A stretch of DNA of 64,000 nucleotides, from assembly GCA_023525975.1 (NCBI GenBank), contig CM042038.1, forward strand, positions 6,387,272-6,451,271. The letters are read 5' to 3'. Source of the stretch: Smallanthus sonchifolius (Eukaryota; Streptophyta; Magnoliopsida; Asterales; Asteraceae). Below the pieces are notes generated by a model. The model was given only the letters and a program-made list of their open reading frames with translations, searched no databases and had not been told where the DNA came from. Every line of letters starts with the position of its first letter. The first letter of the stretch is position 1. Below, piece after piece: positions 1 through 10,545 of the stretch. A program made the position numbers and the translations under genes.

Positions 1-532
1 TCAACATTTAGTGCTTTCATTGTTTTATGGTTCTTTTAGTGTAGTCATCGGTTTTTTTTACTTAAGTTAAATGAGTTGTATTTTGATCTTAAACAAATAC
101 TATTTTCCTTTAGAATGCAAAGAAATATTGTTATGCCATTATAACATTAAACTACCCGGCCAATGAACATATATAAAACTATTTTATTTAGGTTACACCA
201 GAGCTTCCCCTAAACATCCCAAATCCCATTACAATATACTACTATAATAATTTCGTAATCTACATGGTAGGTTATTGGCTTATTGCACTTTATGCCAAAA
301 ACAACACATGAACTCAATAACTACACATGATCTAGTGGTACGGTGTTTGTCCCTCACAAAAGTAGTGTAGGTTTAAATCTTTGCGAGTGTAAATTAAGCG
401 CTATTTATGTATAAAAATTTGTTGTTCAAAAAACTAAACTCGATAACTTCTAGAATATGGGCGGGAAACAAACCTAACTTTTGACAGGCAAACCTAAAAA
501 CCAAAACATTTATGATGCGTAGTGGGACGTGT
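1..532. other. Intergenic sequence with one SINE
   Basis: AT-rich sequence with no coding signal. The only recognisable content is a tRNA-derived SINE-like segment near 328-432, listed separately. The stretch ends at the left border of a solo LTR. Confidence 0.6.
328..432 (+). mobile_element. tRNA-derived SINE-like copy
   Basis: The segment has a tRNA-like 5' part (GATCTAGTGGTACGG), the block CCCTCACAAAAGTAGTGTAG, and a polymerase III B-box-like GGTTTAAATC. The reverse complement of 57045-57115, in the SPL gene, carries almost the same block ending in GGTTCAAATC, so two copies of one family are visible. Borders and target duplication are not clear. Confidence 0.5.
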
Positions 533-2129
533 TGTCACATCCCGCCTCAGGCACCCTCTGGACGTGTGCGAGCCCAATTGGTATCGTTTGGTTACTTGAT
601 TTCAGAGTTTTTATAAAACACAGCAGAAGTCTTTTCAAAGGATCGCTTCATCGTTCTTTCAACCTCGAGGGTTGTAACTGTAAATACCAAAACTCAGTTG
701 GAAAACAAAAGCCTTGTTTTTACTTTATAAACATAGGGTTTCAATACCCTTTTCATTTTGTTACAAAACATTGTTTAAAATCAAATACATGATGAGCCAC
801 TCGAAATAGTTCCAACACAGGGTTGATCAGTTCTCTGGTTCTATCTCCTTTCTTTTGGATTTCCTTTTACACGAGGCCTGAGAATCTTATGTGCATTCCA
901 TCCTTTACTGGGTCATATCACATGTCTGCCCCTATACCCTTCTCATCATATTTTATTCATTGCCTAGAAAACATTTTGAAAATAAAACGTCAGCGCGAAC
1001 GCCCGTGAATACAATATCTCGACATAAAATCATTTTGACACAAACAAATATTAATTTCATAATCACAACTTCATGTTCAATCTATACACTCAGCAGGTCC
1101 GTCCTGTTCTATCGCACCACAATATATACTGGCAATACGTCTTTATAACAACGGGAACTCCATGTCCCTCATTTGTTATAAAGGGAAGCACCAACCGCAA
1201 TCCGGGAATTTCACCCGAGACCCGTGTATCCCTTGCAAGTTTTACGTATACCTATGGCCTGAATGCTTGTTCGTAGAAGAATGTTGAGCATTACTTCATT
1301 AACCTTTATTTAGCCATTTTCACAAATAAAATGTTTGACACAAGTTTTGAAAGAGATAAAATATTCACTTTTTTTGTTGGAAATGAGCCTTTAAGTCAAA
1401 GCTTATAATGCTAGCTTCCTAGCTTTGTTTCTCTAGCATAACAGCACCTCTTATGAGCGTCTCTTGCTTAATCGGGTACTACGAGGAGCGGGATTTGGAC
1501 CGGGATCGTCGGGAGTGGGCTAGGAATCACCTGGAACGAGATTTAGAAGTTGGAAAAGGTTTGGGATGAGGAAAATCGACTGGAGTCGATCAACTATTTA
1601 TAGGCTGCTATTCAATTCCAAGTCGGACCGATATGGAAGGGGATGTCGATCCGACATCCGCCCAAACCCACGTTAGCCCTAGATGTCTAACTCTGATTGG
1701 ACCGAACATTTTTAGCGGCAATATCGGACCGATATGTGGACCATGTCGGTCCGATATCCAGACCCATGTCCCATCAGTAGAACTGAGTCATTGGACAAGT
1801 GTCACCATAAAAAAATGCGGCTAAGAGGAGGTTTTCGGACCGTTATGGATCGATGTCGGTCCGGTAACCGACTTAGTAACTCATTACGGACCGATATGAG
1901 AATAGATATGAACTTAGATGTCGGTCCGCTATTGGACTATCTTTAAGCTTCGGTCCGATATCATAACTTAGTTTATGTCGGACCGATATGGAATACAATG
2001 TCGGTCCGATATCAACTTACTTTCTTAAATTTCTTTTATTTTCAACCCTAGACTTTGATGTATTTACACTTATAGTCCCTAGGGTTTACCTTTTGTCAAA
2101 TCTTGGACATTTTTTAGGCAGGTGTTACA
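533..2129 (+). mobile_element. Solo LTR (1.6 kb, probably Ty3/Gypsy)
   Basis: The segment starts TGTCACATCCCG and ends GGTGTTACA, the TG...CA form of an LTR. It is flanked by CGTGT (528-532) and CGTGC (2130-2134), a 5-bp target duplication with one transition. There is no second LTR, primer-binding site or polyprotein beside it, so it is read as a solo LTR left by unequal recombination. Its 3' half is a cluster of dyad motifs (1624-2012). The class is inferred from the length and the TGTCACA start. No coding region inside is believable. Confidence 0.6.
1624..2012. repeat. Cluster of CGGACCGATAT / ATGTCGGTCCGATAT dyads
   Basis: CGGACCGATATG or close variants occur near 1624, 1724, 1836, 1887 and 1979. 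The complementary form ATGTCGGTCCGATAT occurs near 1643 (degraded), 1743, 1853, 1918, 1950 (part) and 1999. Most come as a forward motif followed about 20-30 bases later by its inverted partner, so each pair could form a hairpin. The spacing is uneven, so it is not a simple satellite. Confidence 0.8.
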
Positions 2130-2287
2130 CGTGCTCTGGGATCAGTTTTAAAATTTTTCACAGGTACAAGACATTTATGGTATTAGGTGATACCCAATCG
2201 GATTACATGAAACATACATACTCGTTTATCCGAACCATACCCTTAGACGAACCTAACAAATTTACAGGTATATCTGATACTTTTTTG

Positions 2288-2959
2288 TAGGGGTGTGCAC
2301 GGTTCGGTTTGGTTCGGTTTTCAGCTCTAACTGAAACCGAAACTTTCGGTTAATAAAATTTAATAACCAATCGGTTTCGGTTAATTAAGTGCTTTCGGTT
2401 CGGTTAACCACCTATTAGGCTAACCAATGCAAAACAAACCTAAAATAACATTTATTAACCAAAAAGAAACTTAAAAAAATGAAATACTAATGTCAAAAGT
2501 CTCAAAAAAGACTTCCAAACTTTATTGATTATAGTTGGTTGTCATCTCTTCTTTATTTATATCATACTTCCCTTGACTATATCTCTCTTCCCTCCAATGT
2601 GGGATGCCCCAACCCTTTTTTTGTTGATATTTTTCTCTTCAATCTCAAGTAAATTAACATTTGCAATGGTAAAGACATATTGAAAATGCTACATAGCTGC
2701 ATTAAAAGTCAATCTGAATATTGAGTTCTTAAATTTGTGTGAATTAAGAATGTTATAGGGGCATGAGTGTTATTATAAAAATATTATAAATTGATTTCAT
2801 TCGGTTCAGTTTGGTTAATTCGGTTATGGGTAAATGAATAACTGAAACCGAACCGAAAATGTCGGTTTCGGTTATTTTCGGTTATGTTTTTTCTGCTTTT
2901 TTGTTCGGTTCGGTTATTTCGGTTCCGGTTCGGTTATTTCGGTTTTCTGCTCACCCCTA
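2288..2959. mobile_element. hAT-type nonautonomous element
   Basis: The ends are TAGGGGTGTGCA and the complement of TGCTCACCCCTA, short inverted repeats of the hAT TAGGGGTG class. The flanks CTTTTTTG (2280-2287) and CTTTTTGG (2960-2967) form an 8-bp target duplication with one mismatch, the hAT length. The subterminal regions are packed with CGGTT/AACCG motifs. There is no transposase frame, so it is a nonautonomous copy. Truncated relatives with the same CGGTT-rich ends lie near 5070-5237 and 22690-22905. Confidence 0.75.
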
Positions 2960-3212
2960 CTTTTTGGTATACCCGTACTTAATGAGTAATCGAGTACCCG
3001 ACAAATACAAAACACAGTTTTATAATCAAGTATTAAATTGTCACTACAAAGACACGTCTCATTGCCATCCATGTTCACACATAGAGACATGGAGGTACAT
3101 AAAAATTAGTTGTAAGAAAAATGTGCCTTGTAACTTTTGTGTGATTAGTACTTAATTGTTAGGTTAAATTAATCATGGTGTTTTACTGTTTTATACTTTT
3201 GTTTATATAAAA

Positions 3213-4224
3213 GAAAAATTACCAAAATAACCATTTTACTATAAAATGCCAATCTAGCCATTGACTTTTTTTTTTGCCAAAATAGCCATTTTGGCGAAAA
3301 TTTCCCATAAATTTTCGCCCCAAATTTTCTTTAATTTAATTTATTTTTTTTTTGAGACCGATATGCAATTTGGTAATTTTCCCTAAACTAAATGAAAATC
3401 GTATTAATTGATATCTTTTTTTTTGGAAAAGGCGAAAATTTGAAGATATCCTTTAATTGATATCTTTTAATTGATATCGAAAATTCATATCGTATTAAAA
3501 AAGATATCATTTTCAAATTTTGAAAAATGGCGAAAGATATCCTTTAATGATATCGTATTAATTGATATCGAAAATTCAAAATTTGAAAATTGATATCTTT
3601 TTTTTGAAAGATTGGGTGGGGCGATATTTTTGAAAATGGCAAAAATTTGAAAAATGGCGAAAATTTTGAAAAAGGCGAAAATAATAAAGTGGAGAATTTT
3701 ATAAAGTGGAGAAGTGAAGAAAATGTTTAAGTGGATGAAATGTGAAAAAATGAATGGTAGGGAGGGGTATAAATATTTTTTTAAATAATATTTTATTAAA
3801 ATTCGTTTTTTAAATAAAATTTATATTTTATTATTTTACAAAAAATGAAAAAAATAATAATTGAAAAAAAAATTAAAATATAAAAAAATAAGGCAAAAAT
3901 TTAAAAGTATTAAAAAATAATAATATTTTAATATTAAAAATTAAATTATAATTTAATAATAAATGGCGAAAATATGCCATATTTTTTCGCCATTTTTCAA
4001 AATGGCGAAAATTCAAACTTATCTGATTTTTTTTTTTGGCAAAAATTCAAACTTTTTTGGCGAAAAATAAAAAAAAAATTTCGCTTTTAGCGAAAATTTG
4101 GCCCAAATTTTTGCCATTTTGACACATGGCACAACGTGATTGGTTGGCTATTTTGATAAAACAAAAAGTCAATGACTATTTTCGCTTTTTATATTGGTAA
4201 AATGACTGTTTTGGTAATTTTCCC
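3213..4224. mobile_element. Mutator-type nonautonomous element (1.0 kb)
   Basis: The ends form a long imperfect terminal inverted repeat of about 60 bases: AAAATTACCAAAATAACC at the left against AAAATTACCAAAACAGTC read inward from the right. Both continue to a shared ATTGACTTTTT. The element is flanked by identical TTATATAAAA at 3203-3212 and 4225-4234. A 9-10 bp duplication with long TIRs is the Mutator-like pattern. The interior is AT-rich with many GGCGAAAAT and GATATC motifs and no transposase. Confidence 0.8.
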
Positions 4225-4234
4225 TTATATAAAA

Positions 4235-5602
4235 CTGTATATTAGATTAAATCGATGGATATGATACATAACATCAGGTGTCAAATCTAAAGGGCATGGA
4301 TGTTATTTGATGTGTAAGGAAGAACCTTGAATTATTTTTCAAATTTATTATGAGCTAGTCGTATTTTATTTATTAACGGTTGATGATTTATGGGTTATAT
4401 CTATAGTATTATTACCATTGTACGGTCCTCCCTTACTATTTGCTATGTTTAAATTAAGAGAAAAATCATAAGATATGTTTATTTTTCGGACAACATTTAG
4501 CATACACTTTTATTTTCACGATTTGTCAATTTCTCTTCGGAAATATAATATTTTGATACGTTTTTTTTTCAAGTATATTTGTTGAGCACGTGAAATATTT
4601 CGAGAATCTTAAAATTTTTAATTTTTAGAAATACAAATTGAGCAAAGTTTATGTACTTTAAAATATTTATAACAGTTTATTGTACGGTAAAATTATTGTA
4701 GGGTATTATCACTACTATAGTACTGTAGTTGAACATCCGGTTTGTTATCAGGATGCTAACACGCTCTGATACAAAGTGATATAGAGCGAAAGCAAGACAA
4801 CAACAGAGAAATGATTTTAAGAGAAATTTGTTTAAAAACTAAATATGATTTTACGTGTCATCCACATTCCCACCGATCCGTATATAATTTCATTAATTGG
4901 GTTGTTTGTTCCTCATAAAAAATGGAAGAAGAAAAAGATTATGAGTTATATTGCTTGATTTATGATAGAAAGAAACTATTTATGTTACATAATTATAAAT
5001 CTTATTTAAAAGGCAACACCTTGCTTTATCATATTACATATTATAAATATATATTTATTTAAAATAATTGACACTCGGTTCGGTTAATTTGGTTATGTCA
5101 AACATCAAAACCGAAACCGAACTGCAAATTGCGGTTAATCAGTTATCGGCTAACCGAACCATCGGTTATTTGTTCGGTTTGGTTAAGTCGGTTAATTTGA
5201 TTACGGTTCGGTTTATTCGGTTATTTGCTCTCCCCTGAAATTACATTGTTTTATATGTTTTCCATATAATTTGGTTATGAAGAAAAAGATGAGGATTCTA
5301 TTATGAATGCTCTAAGACCATCCATCAGCACGAACGTGTGCATGTTCTTCGGCCACAAATGAACCTGCACAATTATGTTGAAATGTCCTTTAGCTAAAAT
5401 CATTGTTCAATTACTTAACTAATTAATATTAAGTTTAAGGTATTAATTGAATCAATATACATATAAACTAGTGTTTTTTCTTATACCTTAATCATATTTT
5501 TAAGAATTTAAATCCTTAAATGCTGCTTTTAAAATCTAATCTCTTAAATAAAATACAAACTATTATTATTATGTTTATTTGTAATTTGGTCGAAATCTAT
5601 AA
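4235..5602. other. AT-rich intergenic sequence with element scraps
   Basis: No gene is visible. Near 4752 the string GCTCTGATACAAAGTG resembles a degraded, inverted initiator-Met-tRNA primer-binding site of a Copia element, but no LTR is visible beside it. Positions 5070-5237 hold a CGGTT/AACCG-rich segment like the interior of the hAT copy at 2288-2959, lacking a clean left end. Confidence 0.5.
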
Positions 5603-6427
5603 TCTATACTCTATAATAAATAAAGGTTTTGGTGAGATAAATTTTTCCACCTCTCTCTCCTATTAATTGCATAGTTTTTTTTAATTGTTTTTTAATAATT
5701 TTTTTTTCATCTCTCTTTCCTATTAAATAATAATGATTTATATAATTCTTTTTATAAAACATTTTTTATTTAAAAAATATAGGTTTTTTCATAAAAACAT
5801 TTTTAGAAATTGAACATCTATTTCATTTTTTTATAAAACATTTTTAAAAAGTAAGTATATAATGTTTCTAAAATTTGTATTAAAAACAATGTAACATGTC
5901 ATAAATGTGTAATATATAAATATTTATTATTAAAAATATAACATTGCATTTATTTATTGTATTTATTCAATCCGTGTAATACACGGAGTTTCTAACCTAT
6001 ATATAATAAATAAAGGTTTTTTACTGCCATGTGTCGCCTGCATATTCATTTTTATTACTTTTTTCTCGTCTCTCTCTCTCCTATTTAATGCACTTCTATC
6101 TTTTAATAATAATATATATTTAAATAAAATACTAATTATACTAATAAAATACATTTATTTTAAATTATCCCTTATTATAAGAAATTTTAAAATTTAATTA
6201 TGTAACTTTTATTTCAATCAAATTGTAAATGAAAGTCTTAAATACTAAGTAATGTATTTTTAAAACTCAATTATATATTAATTTTTACATATTTTGAGTT
6301 TGTTTCTATCCTTAGTATATGTAATGTATTTTTACATCTGTAAAATATATATAGATAAAGATTTAAAAAATTTATATATTAATATTTTTCAGTTTCACCC
6401 CGTGTATAGATACAGGATCTAAACTAG
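5603..6427 (+). mobile_element. Composite of two Helitron-like elements
   Basis: The first copy starts TCTATACTCTATAATAAATA after a host A. It ends near 6000 with the hairpin CCGTGTAATACACGG followed by CTAACCTA. The second copy joins directly, lacking its first bases (TATATAATAAATAAAGG), and ends with a degraded CCCGTGTATAGATACAGG hairpin, CTAG, then a host T at 6428. A TC start, a 3' hairpin, a CTAG end and insertion between A and T are Helitron hallmarks. There is no Rep/helicase, so both are nonautonomous. Confidence 0.7.
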
Positions 6428-7195
6428 TAAAAAGAATAAAATAGAGTTTAAGGAAAGAGACGTAGGCGATCACCTTTGTTTGCTTCTTTTTCATCGTCAT
6501 CCCACACTCTCTAAAATCTAAATGAAAGAAAAAATAATTAAAAAAAAAACAAAAAAAGTCTGACAGGGACAGGCCACGTCAGCGCACCGGCTCTCTTCTC
6601 CCCACTATCCAATCAGAATTTACCTCCCCTCCATCTTTACTTTTGCTGCGTGTCACTCCTGAACTCTAGGACCTATCCATACACGTGGCATCATGGGACG
6701 CACCTTATCTCTTTCTCCATTCTTGTTTTTTACTAACATGGGGCTTAAACTTTGAGATATTGTAATTTCACACCCTTTGATGTTTGCAATGTTAAAAAAA
6801 TATCAATTGAAAAGCTCACTCACTAACATGCCATTTGATTTTATACCTTAAAATAGGGTGACAACCGAGTCGGATTAACGGACTGACGTTCTTTGTTCTA
6901 GCGTCCTCACACGTTATAATGATGAATACTAATTTTATGAATCGTATATATTATTCGTGTTAAAATATCAATTGTAACATAGACGCGGTTAAAATTGTTT
7001 AACCCAATATGACTTGTGTAACACATTTATCCCAACAAATTAAGCATGTTGAGGGGTTGTAAACGGGCTGACAGTTTAAATAGGTTGATATGCCTAATTA
7101 AACGGGTTAATCAAGTTAACCGGATCATGACATGTTTATTAACGAGTTAGACATGACAACTCAAAACGTGATTATGTTTCCTTAAAGTGTCAGAA
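6428..7195. other. Promoter-like block beside the organelle insert, no gene
   Basis: Positions 6560-6720 are clearly less AT-rich than their surroundings. They contain CCACGTCAGC, CCAATCAG and ACACGTGGCATC, that is CCAAT-like and G-box/ABRE-like elements typical of plant promoters. No reading frame follows. The rest is AT-rich, with a degenerate segment of GGGTTAA/CGGGT motifs (6850-7150). The organelle insert begins at about 7196. Confidence 0.35.
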
Positions 7196-7516
7196 TCAAT
7201 GCACTTTCTGTTTGAACTAGATCAATGTCTTCCGTCTTCGTCTGCTATAACCTTCAAGGAAGATGCAAAAAGGAGAACAGATGATAAGACGATGCATCTT
7301 TGCGTCTTCCCGTCAGGATCTATATAGGGGATCAACTGCATTATAACCCCATCTATCTAGTGGAGGTTCCGTAGCGCGTCATGAGCACCGGGCTAAGGGG
7401 CGGTTGAGCAACTCAAGACTAAATTGGTCCTAGTTACTCTTCGGGACAGAGTGGAAGAAGGGAAGGGATTCTCGAACGCGGAAAAGGATCCAATAACTTC
7501 GAAAGAATTGAACGAG

Positions 7517-7551
7517 GAGCCGTATGACGTGAAAATCTCATGTACGGTTCT
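7517..7551 (+). pseudogene. Plastid group II intron domain V fragment (rps12)
   Basis: The segment begins GAGCCGTATGACGTGAAAA and closes with TCATGTACGGTTCT. This is the characteristic domain V hairpin of a plastid group II intron. It lies directly before the rps12 exon, as in the trans-spliced rps12 intron. It is a nuclear relic and cannot act there. Confidence 0.75.
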
Positions 7552-7591
7552 GTAGAGTGGCAGTAAGGGTGACTTATCTGTCAAATTTTCC

Positions 7592-7655
7592 ACTATCACC
7601 CCAAAAAAACCAAACTCTGCTTTACGTAAAGTTGCCAGAGTACGATTAACCTCGA
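7592..7655 (+). pseudogene. rps12: Fragment of plastid rps12 exon 2
   Basis: The reading frame gives TITPKKPNSALRKVARVRLT, the start of exon 2 of plastid ribosomal protein S12, directly after the intron 3' end CTATCA at the expected junction. Homology stops at CCTCG near 7655, after about 21 codons, where the sequence turns into unrelated DNA. In the plastid this gene is trans-spliced from a separate first exon that is absent here. The fragment is nonfunctional and marks plastid ancestry inside a mainly mitochondrial block. Confidence 0.85.
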
Positions 7656-7799
7656 GACTCCATCAAAATCTGCCACTCGTTGGGCGGCGCCTTTTTTACT
7701 ACGAACACCCCACCACTGAATGATGAACTTTGCCAGTTTTCGCCTCCGACCCGAGAACACAGGGGAAACAACGATTAGTGGATATTGGTACTGTCACTG

Positions 7800-7865
7800 C
7801 ACAGCAAGCAAATGATTGGGGATTCAGTGGTGTAATGTTAAGAGGTCGTGCGACATGAACGACGA

Positions 7866-7919
<54 letters not shown>

Positions 7920-8040
7920 ACGCACGAAAGGCGTAACGATCTGGGCACTGTCTCAGAGAGAGGCTCGGTGAAATAGACATGTCTGTGAAGATGCGGACTA
8001 CCTGCACCTGGACAGAAAGACCCTATGAAGCTTCACTGTT
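7800..8040 (+). pseudogene. rrn26: Fragment of mitochondrial 26S rRNA (copy 1)
   Basis: It contains the near-universal large-subunit rRNA core GTAACTATAACGGTCCTAAG at 7867-7886, then GTAGCGAAATTCCTTGTCGG and GAAAGACCCTATGAAGCTTC. This is the domain IV-V region of 23S-type rRNA. The plant mitochondrial variant is suggested by the following CACGAAAGGCGTAACGATCTG. The fragment ends abruptly near 8040 after CACTGTTCC. The upstream limit is soft and the match may extend back to about 7730. Confidence 0.85.
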
Positions 8041-9460
8041 CCATTCCAACTGTTCATTCTATATGTAAAAAAACCACTCACCCCGCATGGATTGCCAATT
8101 CTTATTCATCATAGCAGTCATCACCTGCTTCGACCCTTTCCCTTTCCTAAGATCTCGCCTTGTGTTGCGGCTCTAAGCCTTTTCGATGCTTTCACCCACA
8201 CTAGCACTAGTATATGGTGATATCAGGAAGAAGCCACCGTATCTGATCCCTAACTCCAACTCCATAAAAGAAGAAGTCGTAGGGACTCCGTTCACGGGCA
8301 CCTCTTCGGGTTAATAACCAAATCCTCCGCTTTGGGATCATCTCGCCTTCGTGGGTCTCCGCTTTCCGGCTGTGGAAAGCTTCACTCCTTTCACTGAATG
8401 AAGACCAAGGAAAGAACTTCAAATGTTTAACCATTTAGCTATGGATGCTTAGCGGGGGTTGAGAGATCCCTTGTCGCCGACAAAGAAAAAAAGGTAGAAG
8501 CAATGGGCCCTTAGTCCGCCACTTATGTAGTACATAGAGGCGTCGCGAAGGAGTGAAGAATGCCCCTTTCCTCCCCTTAGCCCATAGGAAGAACAGGACG
8601 ACCAAATACAAGCACTGACTTCCAAAAATAGATTGCCTGCCTCTCTCTCCTTTTTAGCTTTCTTCAGGATTTGGCCTGAACTGTTCGGCAGATTCCCACG
8701 CGTTACGCACTTGTTCGCCACATTGTTCTAAAAAGAAGGCAATAAGGCGCAGTTACAGCTACATTGGATAGGGAAAGGGTTGAAGTTGCGAAATCAGGCA
8801 TAGGGTGTACGAATAGCACTGATCGTAGACCATCCAGATGCTTATGGGGCAGAACAGGCCGATTGATTAGTTCCCGTGATCGTAGATTCACTTTAGCTAA
8901 TGCAACTGTACATAGCAGTTCCAGCTGAAATACTTGGAATAATTCTACCACTTCTACTAGGAGTAGCCTAATTATGGACTTCAGTTGTTGACTTCTTTTA
9001 CTTACTACTTTTTTATAGTAATAGTAAGCAGGACTTGAGAAGTCTTGTTTTACGCCAGACTTCTTTGGCGGTGTATATGGTTGGTTGTTGACCAACGGAA
9101 AGAAAGGGATTGTGTTTTGTTCCTTCATCTTTCTATTTTGATTCGGTCGATCCGGCTGGCGGCTCCTGCGTCTGGGGCCCTTTATACTAGTTTGCTGCTA
9201 GGAGTCCCTCTAGTCAAATCCATAATCCATAGAAGTCCCAATAGAAGTTTACTGACATGGCTCTTCCATCGACGATCTACTGCTCCCTCTTAGTTGCAGA
9301 TGCCCATGCTTTGATTCGAAAGCCATAGCCAGTGATGAATAGGTTGCTTGCAATCCTGACATACCGAGTTACAGTTTGGGGGACGAATCCGCGAAAGGAA
9401 AGGTAACTGAATGCGTATCCGCTTTGGGACTTGAAGGATTTTCTGTTCTGACCTTCCTGA

Positions 9461-9630
9461 GCACGAGAGCCGTAACGATATGGGCACTGAGAGGCCCAGT
9501 GAAATAGACATGTCTGTGAAGATGCTACCTCCACCTGGACAGAAAGACCGATTGAAGTTGAACTGTTCCCTGGGATTGTCTTTGGCCTTTTCCTGCGCAG
9601 CTTAGGTGGAGGGCGAAGAAGGCCTCCTTC
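9461..9630 (+). pseudogene. rrn26: Fragment of mitochondrial 26S rRNA (copy 2, diverged)
   Basis: GAGCCGTAACGATATGGGCA, AGTGAAATAGACATGTCTGTG, CACCTGGACAGAAAGACC and TTTCCTGCGCAGCTTAGGTGG follow the same order as in the large-subunit rRNA. It overlaps the interval of copy 1 and runs further 3'. It is more diverged, with several small deletions (for example, the sequence between GATGC and CCACCTGG is shortened). The two copies are therefore a duplication plus degeneration and not one broken gene. Confidence 0.8.
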
Positions 9631-10545
9631 AGAGAAGAAATGGCACCAATCGATTCAATAGAAGGCATTAAGCAGACAGTGCGAGAAGAGAGGATATCCT
9701 TTATCCTGTTGCAGCTTTCATGAAGGCTTTCATTGAAGAATCGAAAGAATCTACCCAGTCTAGGGCTGAAAAGGGGGGGCTAAATGCAAAGACAGGGCAA
9801 CTGAGGATAGTGACTTTCTCCTGTAATGAATAGAACAGGCCCGAGAGCTATGAAAGGAGAGAGTTTCTTATTCCATATTCTGGTTGACCAATTCGCGCAG
9901 TATCCAATCCAGAATATAGGCTTGCTTTTTCCCTCTCCCGATGCCGGCCTTACCTTCTATGTTTTTAGTAAAGGGCCTTTTCAATAAGGCTCGCGCTAGG
10001 CGCTCACGCTTTTTTGGCTTTCCTAAAATAGCAGATTTTTCAGTTGGTAAAGACCTGCCCCTTGTTTCAGTCAGAATGAGTCCCCGGGACATTGGCTTCC
10101 GCCAACAGTGAACTATTAAGGATCGCATCCCGCGCATATTCTACATTATAGCCTGCAACTGATTCAGCTTCCACTTCTGGGAGATAGCGTATTTCGAAAG
10201 AGGAAGACGGGGGGTGAGAAGCCATAGCAATATTATATGCATTTCGGGCCTCAGTTTCTGTGTCATGATATAATAGAAAAGGGGCCTGAAAAACGTAATA
10301 GGCTGCGCTGCTACTCGCTTCTTCAAGCTCCGCCCCTTATTGAAAACGAAACTAACGAGCAATCAAACAACTCTAACCGCATTCTTCTGCAGTTGATGTT
10401 ACGGATCAGCCTCACGCTTCAAGCAGCTTTGCTCAGCATCTTCTGCCGATTGTTAGCCTGTTCAGCTGACCTCAGAGGATTCCAGTCACCCGACACAACA
10501 TGTTTATTCTCGGACCGTGCTTTGATGTGCAGAGAAAGGTTGTGA

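Larger units (their letters stand above)
7196..10545. other. Nuclear insert of mitochondrial DNA (NUMT), mosaic
   Basis: Base composition changes abruptly from AT-rich to balanced. The block carries a plastid rps12/intron fragment, two fragments of mitochondrial 26S rRNA, and spacer of plant mitochondrial character. Nearby reading frames are short, overlap on both strands and match no mitochondrial protein I recognise. Plant mitochondrial genomes often contain plastid pieces, so the simplest source is one already-mosaic mitochondrial segment. Both borders are approximate, set by the composition change near 7196 and 10545. Confidence 0.8.

Noticed and set aside
1624..2012. Dyad repeats considered as a CRISPR-like array
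   Set aside because: Spacing and repeat length are irregular, the repeats alternate in orientation, and the genome is a plant. They lie within a solo LTR.
7592..7655. Functional rps12
   Set aside because: Only about 21 codons of exon 2 remain, exon 1 is absent, and the sequence breaks into unrelated DNA.
7393..10545. Several 60-140 codon frames on both strands in the organelle block
   Set aside because: They overlap rRNA and spacer sequence, match no mitochondrial or plastid protein I recognise, and owe their openness to the less AT-rich composition.
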